DNA of 64,000 nucleotides from Bacteroidales bacterium UBA5429 (GTDB lineage: Bacteria > Bacteroidota > Bacteroidia > Bacteroidales > WCHB1-69). Below the pieces are notes generated by a model that was not told the origin of the DNA, did not search any database, and was given only the letters and a program-made list of their open reading frames with translations. This document shows, in pieces, positions 32,938-40,985 of this stretch. Each line of letters begins with the position of its first letter. Position 1 is the stretch's first letter. Position numbers and translations under genes: made by a program. The stretch covers positions 10,410 through 74,409 of the forward strand of contig DIRT01000036.1 of assembly GCA_002427605.1 (NCBI GenBank). Direction: 5' to 3'.

Positions 32938-33234
32938 ATGGAAGAACAAAAAATTGATATTCATTTAACTGAAGAGGTAGCTCAAGGAGTTTATGCTAAT
33001 GTGGCAATCATAACACACTCTCATGCCGAGTTTATTTTGGACTTCGTATCTATGATGCCGGGTCTCCCTAAGGGAACCGTAAGATCGAGAGTCATCATGA
33101 CACCTCAAAATGCAAAAAGACTCATGGCTGCTTTAAATGAAAATATTCAAAAATTTGAACAAAATCACGGAAAAATCAATGAGAATACCCGTGAAGTATT
33201 ACCTGTATTCGGCAGTTCCGGAGGAAAAGCATAA
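32938..33234 (+). CDS. DUF3467 family protein
   Basis: A 98-residue cytoplasmic protein without signal peptide or membrane segment. Its sequence (start MEEQKIDIHLTEEVAQGVYAN, and the segment HSHAEFILDF) matches the small DUF3467 family that commonly follows rpoC in Bacteroidota. It is cotranscribed with rpoBC (5-nt gap) and is the last gene before a terminator. Molecular function is unknown; the fixed position next to polymerase genes hints at a transcription-linked role, which is inference only. Confidence 0.85.
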   Translation: MEEQKIDIHLTEEVAQGVYANVAIITHSHAEFILDFVSMMPGLPKGTVRSRVIMTPQNAKRLMAALNENIQKFEQNHGKINENTREVLPVFGSSGGKA

Positions 33235-33251
33235 TACAGAGTATTGAAATT

Positions 33252-33284
33252 AAAAGGGCTCCCATAAATTGAGAGCCCTTTTTT
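33252..33284 (+). terminator. Rho-independent terminator of the rpoBC operon
   Basis: AAAAGGGCTC pairs with GAGCCCTTTT around an 11-12 nt loop, followed by a T-run. It lies 17 nt after the DUF3467 stop and 41 nt before the next -7 box. Confidence 0.92.
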
Positions 33285-33325
33285 CATACCTTTTAATTTA
33301 TAGGTTATCTATGATTTAAATTTTA

Positions 33326-33333
33326 TATCTTTG
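33326..33333 (+). promoter_or_regulatory. -7 element for porE-like gene and rmlC-gph
   Basis: TATCTTTGCA lies 20 nt before the ATG at 33353, downstream of the rpoBC terminator. No -33 TTG is obvious. Confidence 0.7.
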
Positions 33334-33352
33334 CAGATTAAATCTGTAGGGA

Positions 33353-35284
33353 ATGAAATCTTTGTTTAAAATTGTTTTGTTGACTTTGCTCACTTTGTTT
33401 ACTGTGCAGATAACTCAGGCACAAGTGAAAAGAAATGTTAGGAAATTATGCGATAAAGCAGTAGAACAAATTGAAAAAAGAGAGTTTGAAAAAGCGATTC
33501 AAACTTTGAATAAAGCGATTAAGAAAGATTCAACCTTCCCGGAACTCTATATCAGACTAGGTGATGTATATAATTTTACCTTGGAATCTGAAAAATCAGC
33601 ATTGGCGTACCATAAAGCAATTGCATTACTAGAAAAACCGGACCCCATTTTGTATATGTTCGCTGCCGATGAAGAACTGAAATCAGGGCAATATAAAGAA
33701 GCTTTGAGAGATTATCAGATTTTTATGCAGCAGTCTAAAAATAAAACTTTGTTGGAAGAGGTAGAAAAGAAAGTCAAACAGTGTGAATTTGGAGTTCAAG
33801 CTGTAAAAAATCCGGTCAATTTGACCCCTGTTAATATGGGAGGTGGAGTGAATTCTGAATGGGATGAGTATTTGGCTACCCTGACAGCTGATGAACAGGA
33901 ACTCATCTTTACGGTCAAAAGACCCAGAGATGAAAAAACTATCTGCGCATTCTGTATTACAGAAGAAGATTTTTATTTTAGTTTGTTTGAAGATTCTGTT
34001 TGGAAACCAAGAAAACCACTGGGACCTCCCGTGAACTCTTCTTATAACGAAGGAGCACAAACCATCTCCCCGGATGGAAAATATCTCTTTTTTACATTGT
34101 GTAATGCGGAAAGTGGTTATGGAAGTTGCGACCTCTATTGGTCAAAAAGGGTAGGGGGGAAATGGTCCAGACCACGAAACTTTGGTGCACCTGTGAATAC
34201 ACCTGCCTGGGAATCACAACCTTCTATAGCACCGGATGGAAAAACAATCTATTTCGTGTCTAATAGAGAAGGGTCTATCGGAGGTACTGATATTTGGAAG
34301 ACCGAGATGCTGGAGGAGGGACTTTTTTCAATTCCGGTTAATTTAGGACCCGTTATCAATACGGAATCGGAGGAGACAGCCCCATTTATTCACCCGGATG
34401 GAACAACACTCTATTTTGTATCCGATGGACATATTGGCATGGGAGGTAGAGACCTCTTTTTCTCTACACTGCTTGCAGATGGGTCATGGAGTACTCCTCT
34501 CAATATGGGTTACCCTATCAATACACATGCCGATGAATTGAGCATTTTTATTAATGCATCGGGAACCAGGGCTTATTATGCTTCAGATAAAGAAGGAGGT
34601 TTTGGGGGGATGGATATCTATTACTTTGAGCTAGATCATCACTTAAGACCCACGCCTGTTACCTATATGAAAGGACAAATTAAGGATGCTGATACCAGAG
34701 AGCCGATTGAAGCAGATATTGAAATGATAGACCTGGATCAAAATAAAGTGATCACTTCTACTCGCTCCGATCCTTTTACCGGTGAGTTTTTGGCATGTAT
34801 TAGAACAGGAACCAATGTGATGCTCAATATTATGCATCCTTACTACCTTTTCTACTCGGAAAACTTCTATCTTAAAAAAATGGCATCGGAATTGGAACCA
34901 ATTTTGAAAGATATTTATCTTCAAAAACCGGAAAAAGGAAACAGTTTAGTGTTGAACAATATATTCTTTGAATTTGATCAAAGTACTTTGAAACCTGAAT
35001 CATTTGTAGAGTTAGATTATTTAGTTAGTTTTTTACAAAAAAATAGTAAGATTAGAATAGAAATTAGTGGACATACTGATAATCAAGGAGATGATGAATA
35101 CAATATGAAGCTTTCCGTAGATAGAGCTAAGTCGGTTTTTGATTATATTGTCTCTAAAGGAATCGATCCTTCCAGAGTGGAATATCGTGGATATGGGGAA
35201 TCCAAACCGATTGCTTCCAATGAAACTGAAGAGGGAAGGGCTCTGAATAGAAGAACTGAAATGATGATAATAGATAATAAATAA
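33353..35284 (+). CDS. PorE-like T9SS protein: TPR, beta-propeller, CRD and OmpA domains
   Basis: A 643-residue envelope protein. A type I signal peptide (cleavage at TQA|QVK) is followed by TPR-like helices (about 25-140), a PD40/WD40-type propeller with repeated S-P-D-G-K-x-L/I-x-F strands (about 155-425), a carboxypeptidase-regulatory-like domain (about 435-500, GQIKDADTREPI), and a C-terminal OmpA-like peptidoglycan-binding domain (about 530-643, SGHTDNQGDD, GYGESKP). This domain order is that of PorE, the Porphyromonas T9SS component that links the machinery to peptidoglycan. Porphyromonas PorE is described as a lipoprotein, but no lipobox is seen here. Paralogues with this architecture are common in Bacteroidota, so orthology is probable, not proven. 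Confidence 0.75.
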   Translation: MKSLFKIVLLTLLTLFTVQITQAQVKRNVRKLCDKAVEQIEKREFEKAIQTLNKAIKKDSTFPELYIRLGDVYNFTLESEKSALAYHKAIALLEKPDPILYMFAADEELKSGQYKEALRDYQIFMQQSKNKTLLEEVEKKVKQCEFGVQAVKNPVNLTPVNMGGGVNSEWDEYLATLTADEQELIFTVKRPRDEKTICAFCITEEDFYFSLFEDSVWKPRKPLGPPVNSSYNEGAQTISPDGKYLFFTLCNAESGYGSCDLYWSKRVGGKWSRPRNFGAPVNTPAWESQPSIAPDGKTIYFVSNREGSIGGTDIWKTEMLEEGLFSIPVNLGPVINTESEETAPFIHPDGTTLYFVSDGHIGMGGRDLFFSTLLADGSWSTPLNMGYPINTHADELSIFINASGTRAYYASDKEGGFGGMDIYYFELDHHLRPTPVTYMKGQIKDADTREPIEADIEMIDLDQNKVITSTRSDPFTGEFLACIRTGTNVMLNIMHPYYLFYSENFYLKKMASELEPILKDIYLQKPEKGNSLVLNNIFFEFDQSTLKPESFVELDYLVSFLQKNSKIRIEISGHTDNQGDDEYNMKLSVDRAKSVFDYIVSKGIDPSRVEYRGYGESKPIASNETEEGRALNRRTEMMIIDNK

Positions 35285-35285
35285 T

Positions 35286-35828
35286 ATGGAATTACTCAGT
35301 GTTCCCATTGAGGGGCTTGTACTTTTTAAACCACGTCTTTTTTTTGATGACAGAGGTTATTTTTTTGAATCATACCAACAGTTGAAATTGGAACAGTTTG
35401 GAATCAAACATCCTTTTGTTCAGGATAATCAATCTCGTTCTAAAAAAGGGGTGGTTCGTGGGTTGCATTTTCAAAAGCCTCCTTACGCACAAGCCAAATT
35501 AGTTCGTGTTGTACACGGAGAAATTTTAGATGTGGCAGTCGATTTAAGAAAAGAATCACCCACTTATGGAACCTATTTTGCAGTTCACCTATCTGCTGAA
35601 AATCTCTTGCAGTTTTATATTCCTGAAGGATTTGCTCACGGGTTTTCCGCTTTAGCCGAAGATACTATTGTTCAATATAAATGCTCTTCTTTTTATAATA
35701 AGGAAGCTGAAGGAACAATCATATATAACGATCCAACTTTAAATATTGACTGGAAAGTGGATTCTCCGATTGTTACTTTAAAAGACCTGGAAGGAGAGCA
35801 ATTTAATAATTTTAAAACTCCTTTTTAA
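35286..35828 (+). CDS. rfbC: dTDP-4-dehydrorhamnose 3,5-epimerase (RmlC)
   Basis: A 180-residue cupin that epimerises dTDP-4-keto-6-deoxyglucose at C3 and C5 in dTDP-rhamnose synthesis. The motifs DDRGYFFESY, QDNQSRS, VVRGLHFQ and the LVRVVHGEILDVAVDLR strands, including the catalytic His of RGLH, are present. It begins 1 nt after the porE-like stop and 2 nt before the next gene, so it is in that operon. RmlD is 34 kb away. Confidence 0.95.
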   Translation: MELLSVPIEGLVLFKPRLFFDDRGYFFESYQQLKLEQFGIKHPFVQDNQSRSKKGVVRGLHFQKPPYAQAKLVRVVHGEILDVAVDLRKESPTYGTYFAVHLSAENLLQFYIPEGFAHGFSALAEDTIVQYKCSSFYNKEAEGTIIYNDPTLNIDWKVDSPIVTLKDLEGEQFNNFKTPF

Positions 35829-35830
35829 CT

Positions 35831-36475
35831 ATGACTACACTCGTTATTTTTGACCTGGATGGTACGCTATTGGATACATTAAAGGATCTCCAAATTTGTA
35901 CAAATCATATTCTAAAACAACATGGATATCCGGAACATCCAATGGAAGATTATAAATATTTTGTAGGAAATGGGATTCCTAAGCTGATCTCCCGGGCTCT
36001 GCCCGATTCCGTAGAACCGGAAAAAGAACAACAGGTTTTGAAAGATTTTCTGGAATATTATGAGCTTCACAAAGAGGACTATACACAACCCTATCCCGGA
36101 ATTGTAGCACTTTTGGAATATTTACAAGAACATCAGATTGCTGTTGCGGTAGCTTCTAATAAAATTCAATCTGCTATAGCTCCATTGATGGAAACCTATT
36201 TCCCTCAGATTCGGTTTCAGGCAGCTCTCGGAAGCAGAAAGGGGGTTCCCAATAAACCAGATCCACAAATAGTTGAAGATATATTATCTGTTTCCCCCCA
36301 TGATAAAAAGAATGTAATCTATGTGGGAGATACCTCTGTTGATATGCAAACAGCTAAAAATGCCGGATTGACTGCCGTAGGTGCTTTGTGGGGTTTTAGA
36401 ACCCGTGAAGAATTGGAACAGTCGGGTGCAGATCATATTATTGAAACACCTGACCAATTGATTCATTTACTTTGA
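35831..36475 (+). CDS. gph: HAD-family phosphoglycolate phosphatase
   Basis: A 214-residue HAD hydrolase. Motif I is FDLDGTLLDT, motif II VASNK, and motif IV YVGDTSVDMQTAKNAG, with a helical cap domain between them. It most resembles phosphoglycolate phosphatase Gph; pyrophosphatase PpaX or another small phosphatase are alternatives. It is the last gene of the 33353 operon. Its last 9 nt overlap the end of the convergent aspartokinase gene, so no terminator fits between them. Confidence 0.82.
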   Translation: MTTLVIFDLDGTLLDTLKDLQICTNHILKQHGYPEHPMEDYKYFVGNGIPKLISRALPDSVEPEKEQQVLKDFLEYYELHKEDYTQPYPGIVALLEYLQEHQIAVAVASNKIQSAIAPLMETYFPQIRFQAALGSRKGVPNKPDPQIVEDILSVSPHDKKNVIYVGDTSVDMQTAKNAGLTAVGALWGFRTREELEQSGADHIIETPDQLIHLL

Positions 36476-37723
36476 TCGAACAACGACCTGAAATGTAGTC
36501 CTGTCCTTCTGTTCAACAAATATTTTTCTCTTTCCGAATACTTCATCAAAAGTGTTCTCTTCGTAGTGGCGCAGTGTGATTAATTCCACTTTCTCATTGT
36601 ACTTTATCCTGTACTTTTTAGAAAGTGTTCTAATCATTTTTCTGGTTTTACTCTTTTGATTATTGATACAAATAGAAAAACTTAAAGCAGAGTTTTGCAT
36701 TAAATTGATCTTTACATGATATTGTGAAAGAGTTTGAAAAATTCCCGATAAATGGTTTACGGCAATGAAAGAGAAATCTTTAGGATAAAAAGAGATTAAC
36801 ACCTGATCTTCTTTAACAATATAGCAGGGCACATATTTTTCAGGGATTACATCAGCAATTAAAGTTCCCGGTTCGTTTGGACTTAAAAAAGGTTTCACAT
36901 ACAGCGGAATCTGCTTATTCTGAAGTGGTTTGATTGTTTTAGGATGAATCACCGTAGCTCCATAATAAGCCAACTCAATCGCCTCTTCGTAGGGTAGTTG
37001 ATCAATTTTTACTACATTATCAAATCTTTTTGGATCTGCATTCAATAATCCGGGTACATCTTTCCAAATAGTAACCTCTTCAGCATTTAAAACGTAAGCA
37101 AATATAGCTGCTGAATAGTCGGATCCCTCTCTTCCTAAAGTAGTTGTACTTTTTTCAAAAGTCCCTCCAATAAATCCTTGTGTTATTTTGAGTGGTTCAC
37201 TATAGGTTTGATAGGCTTCTAAAATCAAATTTTCAGTGGTTTCCCAATCTACCTGACCTTCACGAAAACGGTTGTCAGTACGAATCAAATGAGCAGCATT
37301 CAACAGGCGATTATGTATTCCTTCCCGGTTAAGAAACAGGGAGACAATGGTTGTGGAAAGATATTCTCCAAATGGAACAATTCTATCATATTCATAATCA
37401 TAATGTTCAGAGGGTTTTTCTGTTAAAATAGCCTTTAACTGTTCCAATAACGGATCTATATGATCCGAAATATCAGATTGTGGAATATTTAATTCATGAA
37501 TAATATCAAGGTGATATTGAGTTAATTGATTGAGAAGTATCGGGAGTTCATCGCTATGTTGAAGCCAGGCATCAAGGATTTTTTCCATTAAATTGGTTGT
37601 CTTTCCCATTGCGGAAATAACTACAGTAATGGGCTCATTTCCAAAAAGGAGAAGGATCTTTTTTAAATTCTTGACCCCGGAACTATCTTTAACGGAAGCT
37701 CCCCCAAATTTAAAAACTTTCAT
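36467..37723 (-). CDS. Aspartate kinase with ACT region
   Basis: A 418-residue enzyme that phosphorylates aspartate, the first step to lysine, threonine and methionine. The amino-acid kinase domain (KFGGASVKD at the N-terminus, TTLGREGSDYSA in the middle, WKDVPGLLNADPKR) is followed by a C-terminal ACT-like region (about 295-418) for allosteric control. It is monofunctional, with no homoserine dehydrogenase domain. It begins 2 nt after the glutaminyl cyclase stop, so it is transcribed with the two secretion-related genes upstream. The specific isozyme (LysC-like) is not assigned. Confidence 0.9.
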   Translation of the reverse strand: MKVFKFGGASVKDSSGVKNLKKILLLFGNEPITVVISAMGKTTNLMEKILDAWLQHSDELPILLNQLTQYHLDIIHELNIPQSDISDHIDPLLEQLKAILTEKPSEHYDYEYDRIVPFGEYLSTTIVSLFLNREGIHNRLLNAAHLIRTDNRFREGQVDWETTENLILEAYQTYSEPLKITQGFIGGTFEKSTTTLGREGSDYSAAIFAYVLNAEEVTIWKDVPGLLNADPKRFDNVVKIDQLPYEEAIELAYYGATVIHPKTIKPLQNKQIPLYVKPFLSPNEPGTLIADVIPEKYVPCYIVKEDQVLISFYPKDFSFIAVNHLSGIFQTLSQYHVKINLMQNSALSFSICINNQKSKTRKMIRTLSKKYRIKYNEKVELITLRHYEENTFDEVFGKRKIFVEQKDRTTFQVVVRSK

Positions 37724-37725
37724 TA

Positions 37726-38703
37726 CTATTCAGAGTATATGACTGCTAAAACTGTTTTCCCAACTTTGTCTAAACTGTTTTTGTCAATATGAGCAATATT
37801 ATCCATCAATGTATGCCAGGTGGGATTAAATCCTGTACCTGTATAAATGTCCTGATGAACAATATTGACTGTGGGGATTTTAGCAATTCGGTTAATATAT
37901 AAATGATCATCTATAATCGGATTTCCCGGTTGATTGATAAAAAGGTCACTAAATCCCAATTGGTGAGCAGTTCCCCATATTTTAGATACAATCGATTGAG
38001 CATAATGGGAGGAGTAACCTTCATGATAAAATTGTGCATCAGAAGCTCCAACCATATCTAACAAAATCCCATACTCTGCCCGGTATGAGTCCAAATGGGG
38101 GGATTGAGCCCAATATTGAGACCCAAGACACCACCAATCCCCATTAAGATCGCTACCTGTAGGAGGACCCCAATCTTCAGCATCAAAAAAGATAATATCA
38201 ACACCTATATTGGGGTTTTTAATGGCGAGTTGTCTGGCAATCTCCAGTAAAACACCAACACCACTGGCTCCGTCGTTGGCTCCATCTATAGGTTTATCAT
38301 GGTTAGCAGGATCCGGGTCATGGTCAGCGTAGGGTCTGGAATCCCAGTGTGCAGCTAAAAAGATTCTTTTTTCATGTTTCGGATTAAAACTCCCAATCAT
38401 ATTTTTAGCCCGAAGCTTAACCCCATTGTAAGTTGTCGTACTATATTCTTGAACATAAACAGTGTCACAATAGAGTTTTAAAGTTTGAGTTAAATAATCG
38501 GCACATTGAGCATGCGCTTCACTATTGGGGACACGGGGTCCAAAATCAACCTGGACTTGAACAAAATGGAAAGCGGAGTCCGCATTAAAATCGGGCAGTA
38601 CAACCTCAACTTCCGATGTAACATTATCTTTTTTTTCCTTTTTATCTCCACACGAAAACAAGATCAAAGCAACAACTCCAAGTAGAGCCCAATATTTATT
38701 CAT
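37726..38703 (-). CDS. Glutaminyl-peptide cyclotransferase (M28-type lipoprotein)
   Basis: A 325-residue lipoprotein (signal ends LFSC, Cys 18) with an M28-peptidase-like zinc fold. It shows the single-zinc ligands expected of animal-type glutaminyl cyclases: Asp in GANDGASG, Glu in FFDAEDWG and His in TWHTLMDN. Such enzymes convert N-terminal Gln to pyroglutamate. In Bacteroidota they act on proteins after signal peptidase I cleavage. All seven type-I-signal exported proteins in this window expose Gln at +1. It sits between a T9SS cargo gene (14-nt gap) and aspartokinase (2-nt gap). An M28 aminopeptidase is the alternative. Confidence 0.85.
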   Translation of the reverse strand: MNKYWALLGVVALILFSCGDKKEKKDNVTSEVEVVLPDFNADSAFHFVQVQVDFGPRVPNSEAHAQCADYLTQTLKLYCDTVYVQEYSTTTYNGVKLRAKNMIGSFNPKHEKRIFLAAHWDSRPYADHDPDPANHDKPIDGANDGASGVGVLLEIARQLAIKNPNIGVDIIFFDAEDWGPPTGSDLNGDWWCLGSQYWAQSPHLDSYRAEYGILLDMVGASDAQFYHEGYSSHYAQSIVSKIWGTAHQLGFSDLFINQPGNPIIDDHLYINRIAKIPTVNIVHQDIYTGTGFNPTWHTLMDNIAHIDKNSLDKVGKTVLAVIYSE

Positions 38704-38717
38704 ATATTTCGATTTAT

Positions 38718-40763
38718 TTATAGTACAGTGATAGTTCCTTTTTTCATTCTTTCAATTCCTTTATCGTCAGTATAGAACAGAATATATTGATAAGTAACAT
38801 TAATCGGGGTCTTGCCACCAACTTCACCACACCATTTAAAGTTTTTGTCTGTAGTATAATAAACTGTTTCACCAAAACGATTGTGTACAGAAAAGTTTAT
38901 ACTGCTAATTAAGTTAGCAGAGTGAATTTCAATACAATCATTGATCCCATTATTGTCTGAAGGGGTGATAGCTGAAGGGATATATACGGGTGGATCACAT
39001 GCCAGAATTTTAACAGAGTGAGATGCAGTACATCCATTATCATCCGTAATGGTAACACTGTATGTGCCATGCTTGGTAACTATGATATGATCACTGGTTT
39101 CTTCTGTGTTCCAAAAGTATTCCGGATTAGTTATATTGGAAATAGCCGTGAGTGTAGCAGTAAACTCTTCACAAAAATCCCCCGTTTGCTCAATTCTGAC
39201 ATGTGGTTTTTCAATAGTCAAGGTGACATTGATAATACTATCACAACCATTCCATGCCGCTCCCGGGAAAGTTACCTGATATGTTCCCTCAGCATGCCAG
39301 ATGTATTGATCGTTAGGTCCCATGAGCGGATCTACAAAACTATAGGGAAGCTTCTCTTCACAGGTTGAAACCGCCATCTCCGAAGTACCAATTTCGCTGG
39401 GTCCAATTGTAATGGTATAGGTGGTATCAACATTACAGATACTGTCTGCGTCCCAAATTCTAAGATTTACGGTATAAGTGCCAATGTCATCGTAATAGTG
39501 AGTCGGATTAATTGCAGTAGAGGTGTTGTTATCACCGAAATCCCAAAGTACATATTCAATAGGCTGTGCCACATTTCCCCCATTGTTAATTTTGAAAATC
39601 TCGCTGGTGTTAGTAAATTGAACTTTATTATCACATTCATCAAAAACTTGTTCCCATTCAAAATTGGGGAAGAGGTCGTAGTAGTTTACTGTAGCATCGA
39701 AAACGAATGGAGCTCCTGTTTGGGAGTTCATTTCACAACGGAACTCGGTTTCACTTGTGTTTCGTATTCTGGTGAGGGTAGAGAATCCATCAGCAGTGGG
39801 TACATGCACATTGTTAACATACCATACGTAGTTTTCAAATCCACTAGGAGCTTTCAAAACTATATTATCATCACCGCATGCCTGCACATCAATAGTTCCA
39901 TTCAGTCCATATCCGGTAAAGTAAGCATAGGTGTAGTGTGCTTCATAAATACATTCCGATGCAATAACACGAAGTCTGACAGTTTGTCCGATATAGTCTC
40001 GTAAATCAAATGCTAAACGCACCCAGTCAGCCCAAAAGTTATCAATATTCATTGACGCAGCGGGACAGATGTATTGAACGTCAAGAGGTTGACGACAAGG
40101 GTGAATCGCAGGGTACTGGCTTGTTTCCGGAATAATATAAAAAGTACTATGCTCATAATCACCCGTTACATAGTTTCCATTGGCATCAGTCATCTCAACT
40201 CTGAACAGCGCATTTTCAGACATATCGTGCCAGGGAACAGATTGAGTAACAAAAGAAAACCAAAAAACAAGTACATTTTGTGATTCCGTAGGGATAAAAT
40301 AGTAGGTTGCTACAGCATTGGCACAGGGATAAGATCCCGGATTGTTATCATTTAACTTCATTACCCTGGGAACTCCATAATTCAATGTATCCCAGTCTTG
40401 TATATTAGGAAATGTACTTAAATATGCACCAGGGGCACCTGCAATACAAGCTAATGGATCAATGGCTGGTGTTGTAATGATTAAGTGTGAACTGGGAGAT
40501 ACAAATCCTGGATTTTGTGATCCAAGATTGAGTGGCACACAAGATGTTGTAGATCTTTCCAGTCCGGAAGTTCCATATGAAAGTTGACAGTAAGTACTTG
40601 TGTTTAACTCTTGTAATGTTGCCGGAACCAAAACAGGGATTCCTTGATAAGGAACAATCCCAGGGGGTACTTGAGCTGAAACCGGGTTAAAGAAATTAAC
40701 AACAATCAATAAAGAAAAAATAGTTACTGATTTAATGATTTGCCAAATGTTGCGATTTTCCAT
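38718..40763 (-). CDS. T9SS cargo protein with PKD domain and type B (CHU_C) sorting domain
   Basis: A secreted protein of about 681 residues. A signal peptide (cleavage at VSA|QVP) leads to a large N-terminal region of unknown fold, rich in Cys and aromatic residues. A PKD-type domain (about 368-453, with VLWDFGDNNTS and IGTYTVNLRI) and an Ig-like segment (about 550-585) follow. A CHU_C/gliding-motility-associated C-terminal domain (about 588-681, PSAITPSDNNGIND, SVHNRFGETVYY) ends the protein. Type B domains direct T9SS export, typically paired with a PorP/SprF-like partner. The frame is open to 40814, but the -7 box at 40790-40783 lies between that codon and the ATG at 40763, so the latter is chosen. 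It heads an operon with glutaminyl cyclase and aspartokinase. Confidence 0.87.
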   Translation of the reverse strand: MENRNIWQIIKSVTIFSLLIVVNFFNPVSAQVPPGIVPYQGIPVLVPATLQELNTSTYCQLSYGTSGLERSTTSCVPLNLGSQNPGFVSPSSHLIITTPAIDPLACIAGAPGAYLSTFPNIQDWDTLNYGVPRVMKLNDNNPGSYPCANAVATYYFIPTESQNVLVFWFSFVTQSVPWHDMSENALFRVEMTDANGNYVTGDYEHSTFYIIPETSQYPAIHPCRQPLDVQYICPAASMNIDNFWADWVRLAFDLRDYIGQTVRLRVIASECIYEAHYTYAYFTGYGLNGTIDVQACGDDNIVLKAPSGFENYVWYVNNVHVPTADGFSTLTRIRNTSETEFRCEMNSQTGAPFVFDATVNYYDLFPNFEWEQVFDECDNKVQFTNTSEIFKINNGGNVAQPIEYVLWDFGDNNTSTAINPTHYYDDIGTYTVNLRIWDADSICNVDTTYTITIGPSEIGTSEMAVSTCEEKLPYSFVDPLMGPNDQYIWHAEGTYQVTFPGAAWNGCDSIINVTLTIEKPHVRIEQTGDFCEEFTATLTAISNITNPEYFWNTEETSDHIIVTKHGTYSVTITDDNGCTASHSVKILACDPPVYIPSAITPSDNNGINDCIEIHSANLISSINFSVHNRFGETVYYTTDKNFKWCGEVGGKTPINVTYQYILFYTDDKGIERMKKGTITVL

Positions 40764-40782
40764 GGTTCTAATTATTTGTGTA

Positions 40783-40790
40783 CAAAAATA
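40783..40790 (-). promoter_or_regulatory. -7 element for type B cargo operon
   Basis: On the minus strand TATTTTTG (40790 to 40783) lies 19 nt before the ATG at 40763. It decides the start codon of the type B cargo gene. No -33 element is evident. Confidence 0.6.
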
Positions 40791-40860
40791 CGTTTTTTTA
40801 ATGATATAATTCATCAGTATAGACGATATTTTGGGCCTTAACGTTGCCCGGAAAATTGAT

Positions 40861-40890
40861 TTCGGATTTTGAATTTCGGATTTTGAATTT
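40861..40890. repeat. 14-bp tandem repeat, two copies
   Basis: TTCGGATTTTGAAT occurs twice head to tail (40861-40874 and 40875-40888), then TT. Downstream TTCGTAATTCGTAATTG (40938-40953) is another short A/T-rich tandem. A near-match to the first unit is found at 10327-10340 in reverse orientation. It lies between the glycosyltransferase cassette and the type B operon. Confidence 0.7.
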
Positions 40891-40985
40891 AAAATTCTGA
40901 TAATCAGTATATTATATTTTAGAAAAATATAAATTTTTCGTAATTCGTAATTGAATTTATGTCCGCTTTCTTTGAGTAGATACTA

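Noticed and set aside
40837..40866. GGGC ... GCCC hairpin as a terminator for the glycosylation cassette
   Set aside because: The stem is short, the arms have a bulge and no T-run follows on the minus strand, so support is too weak.
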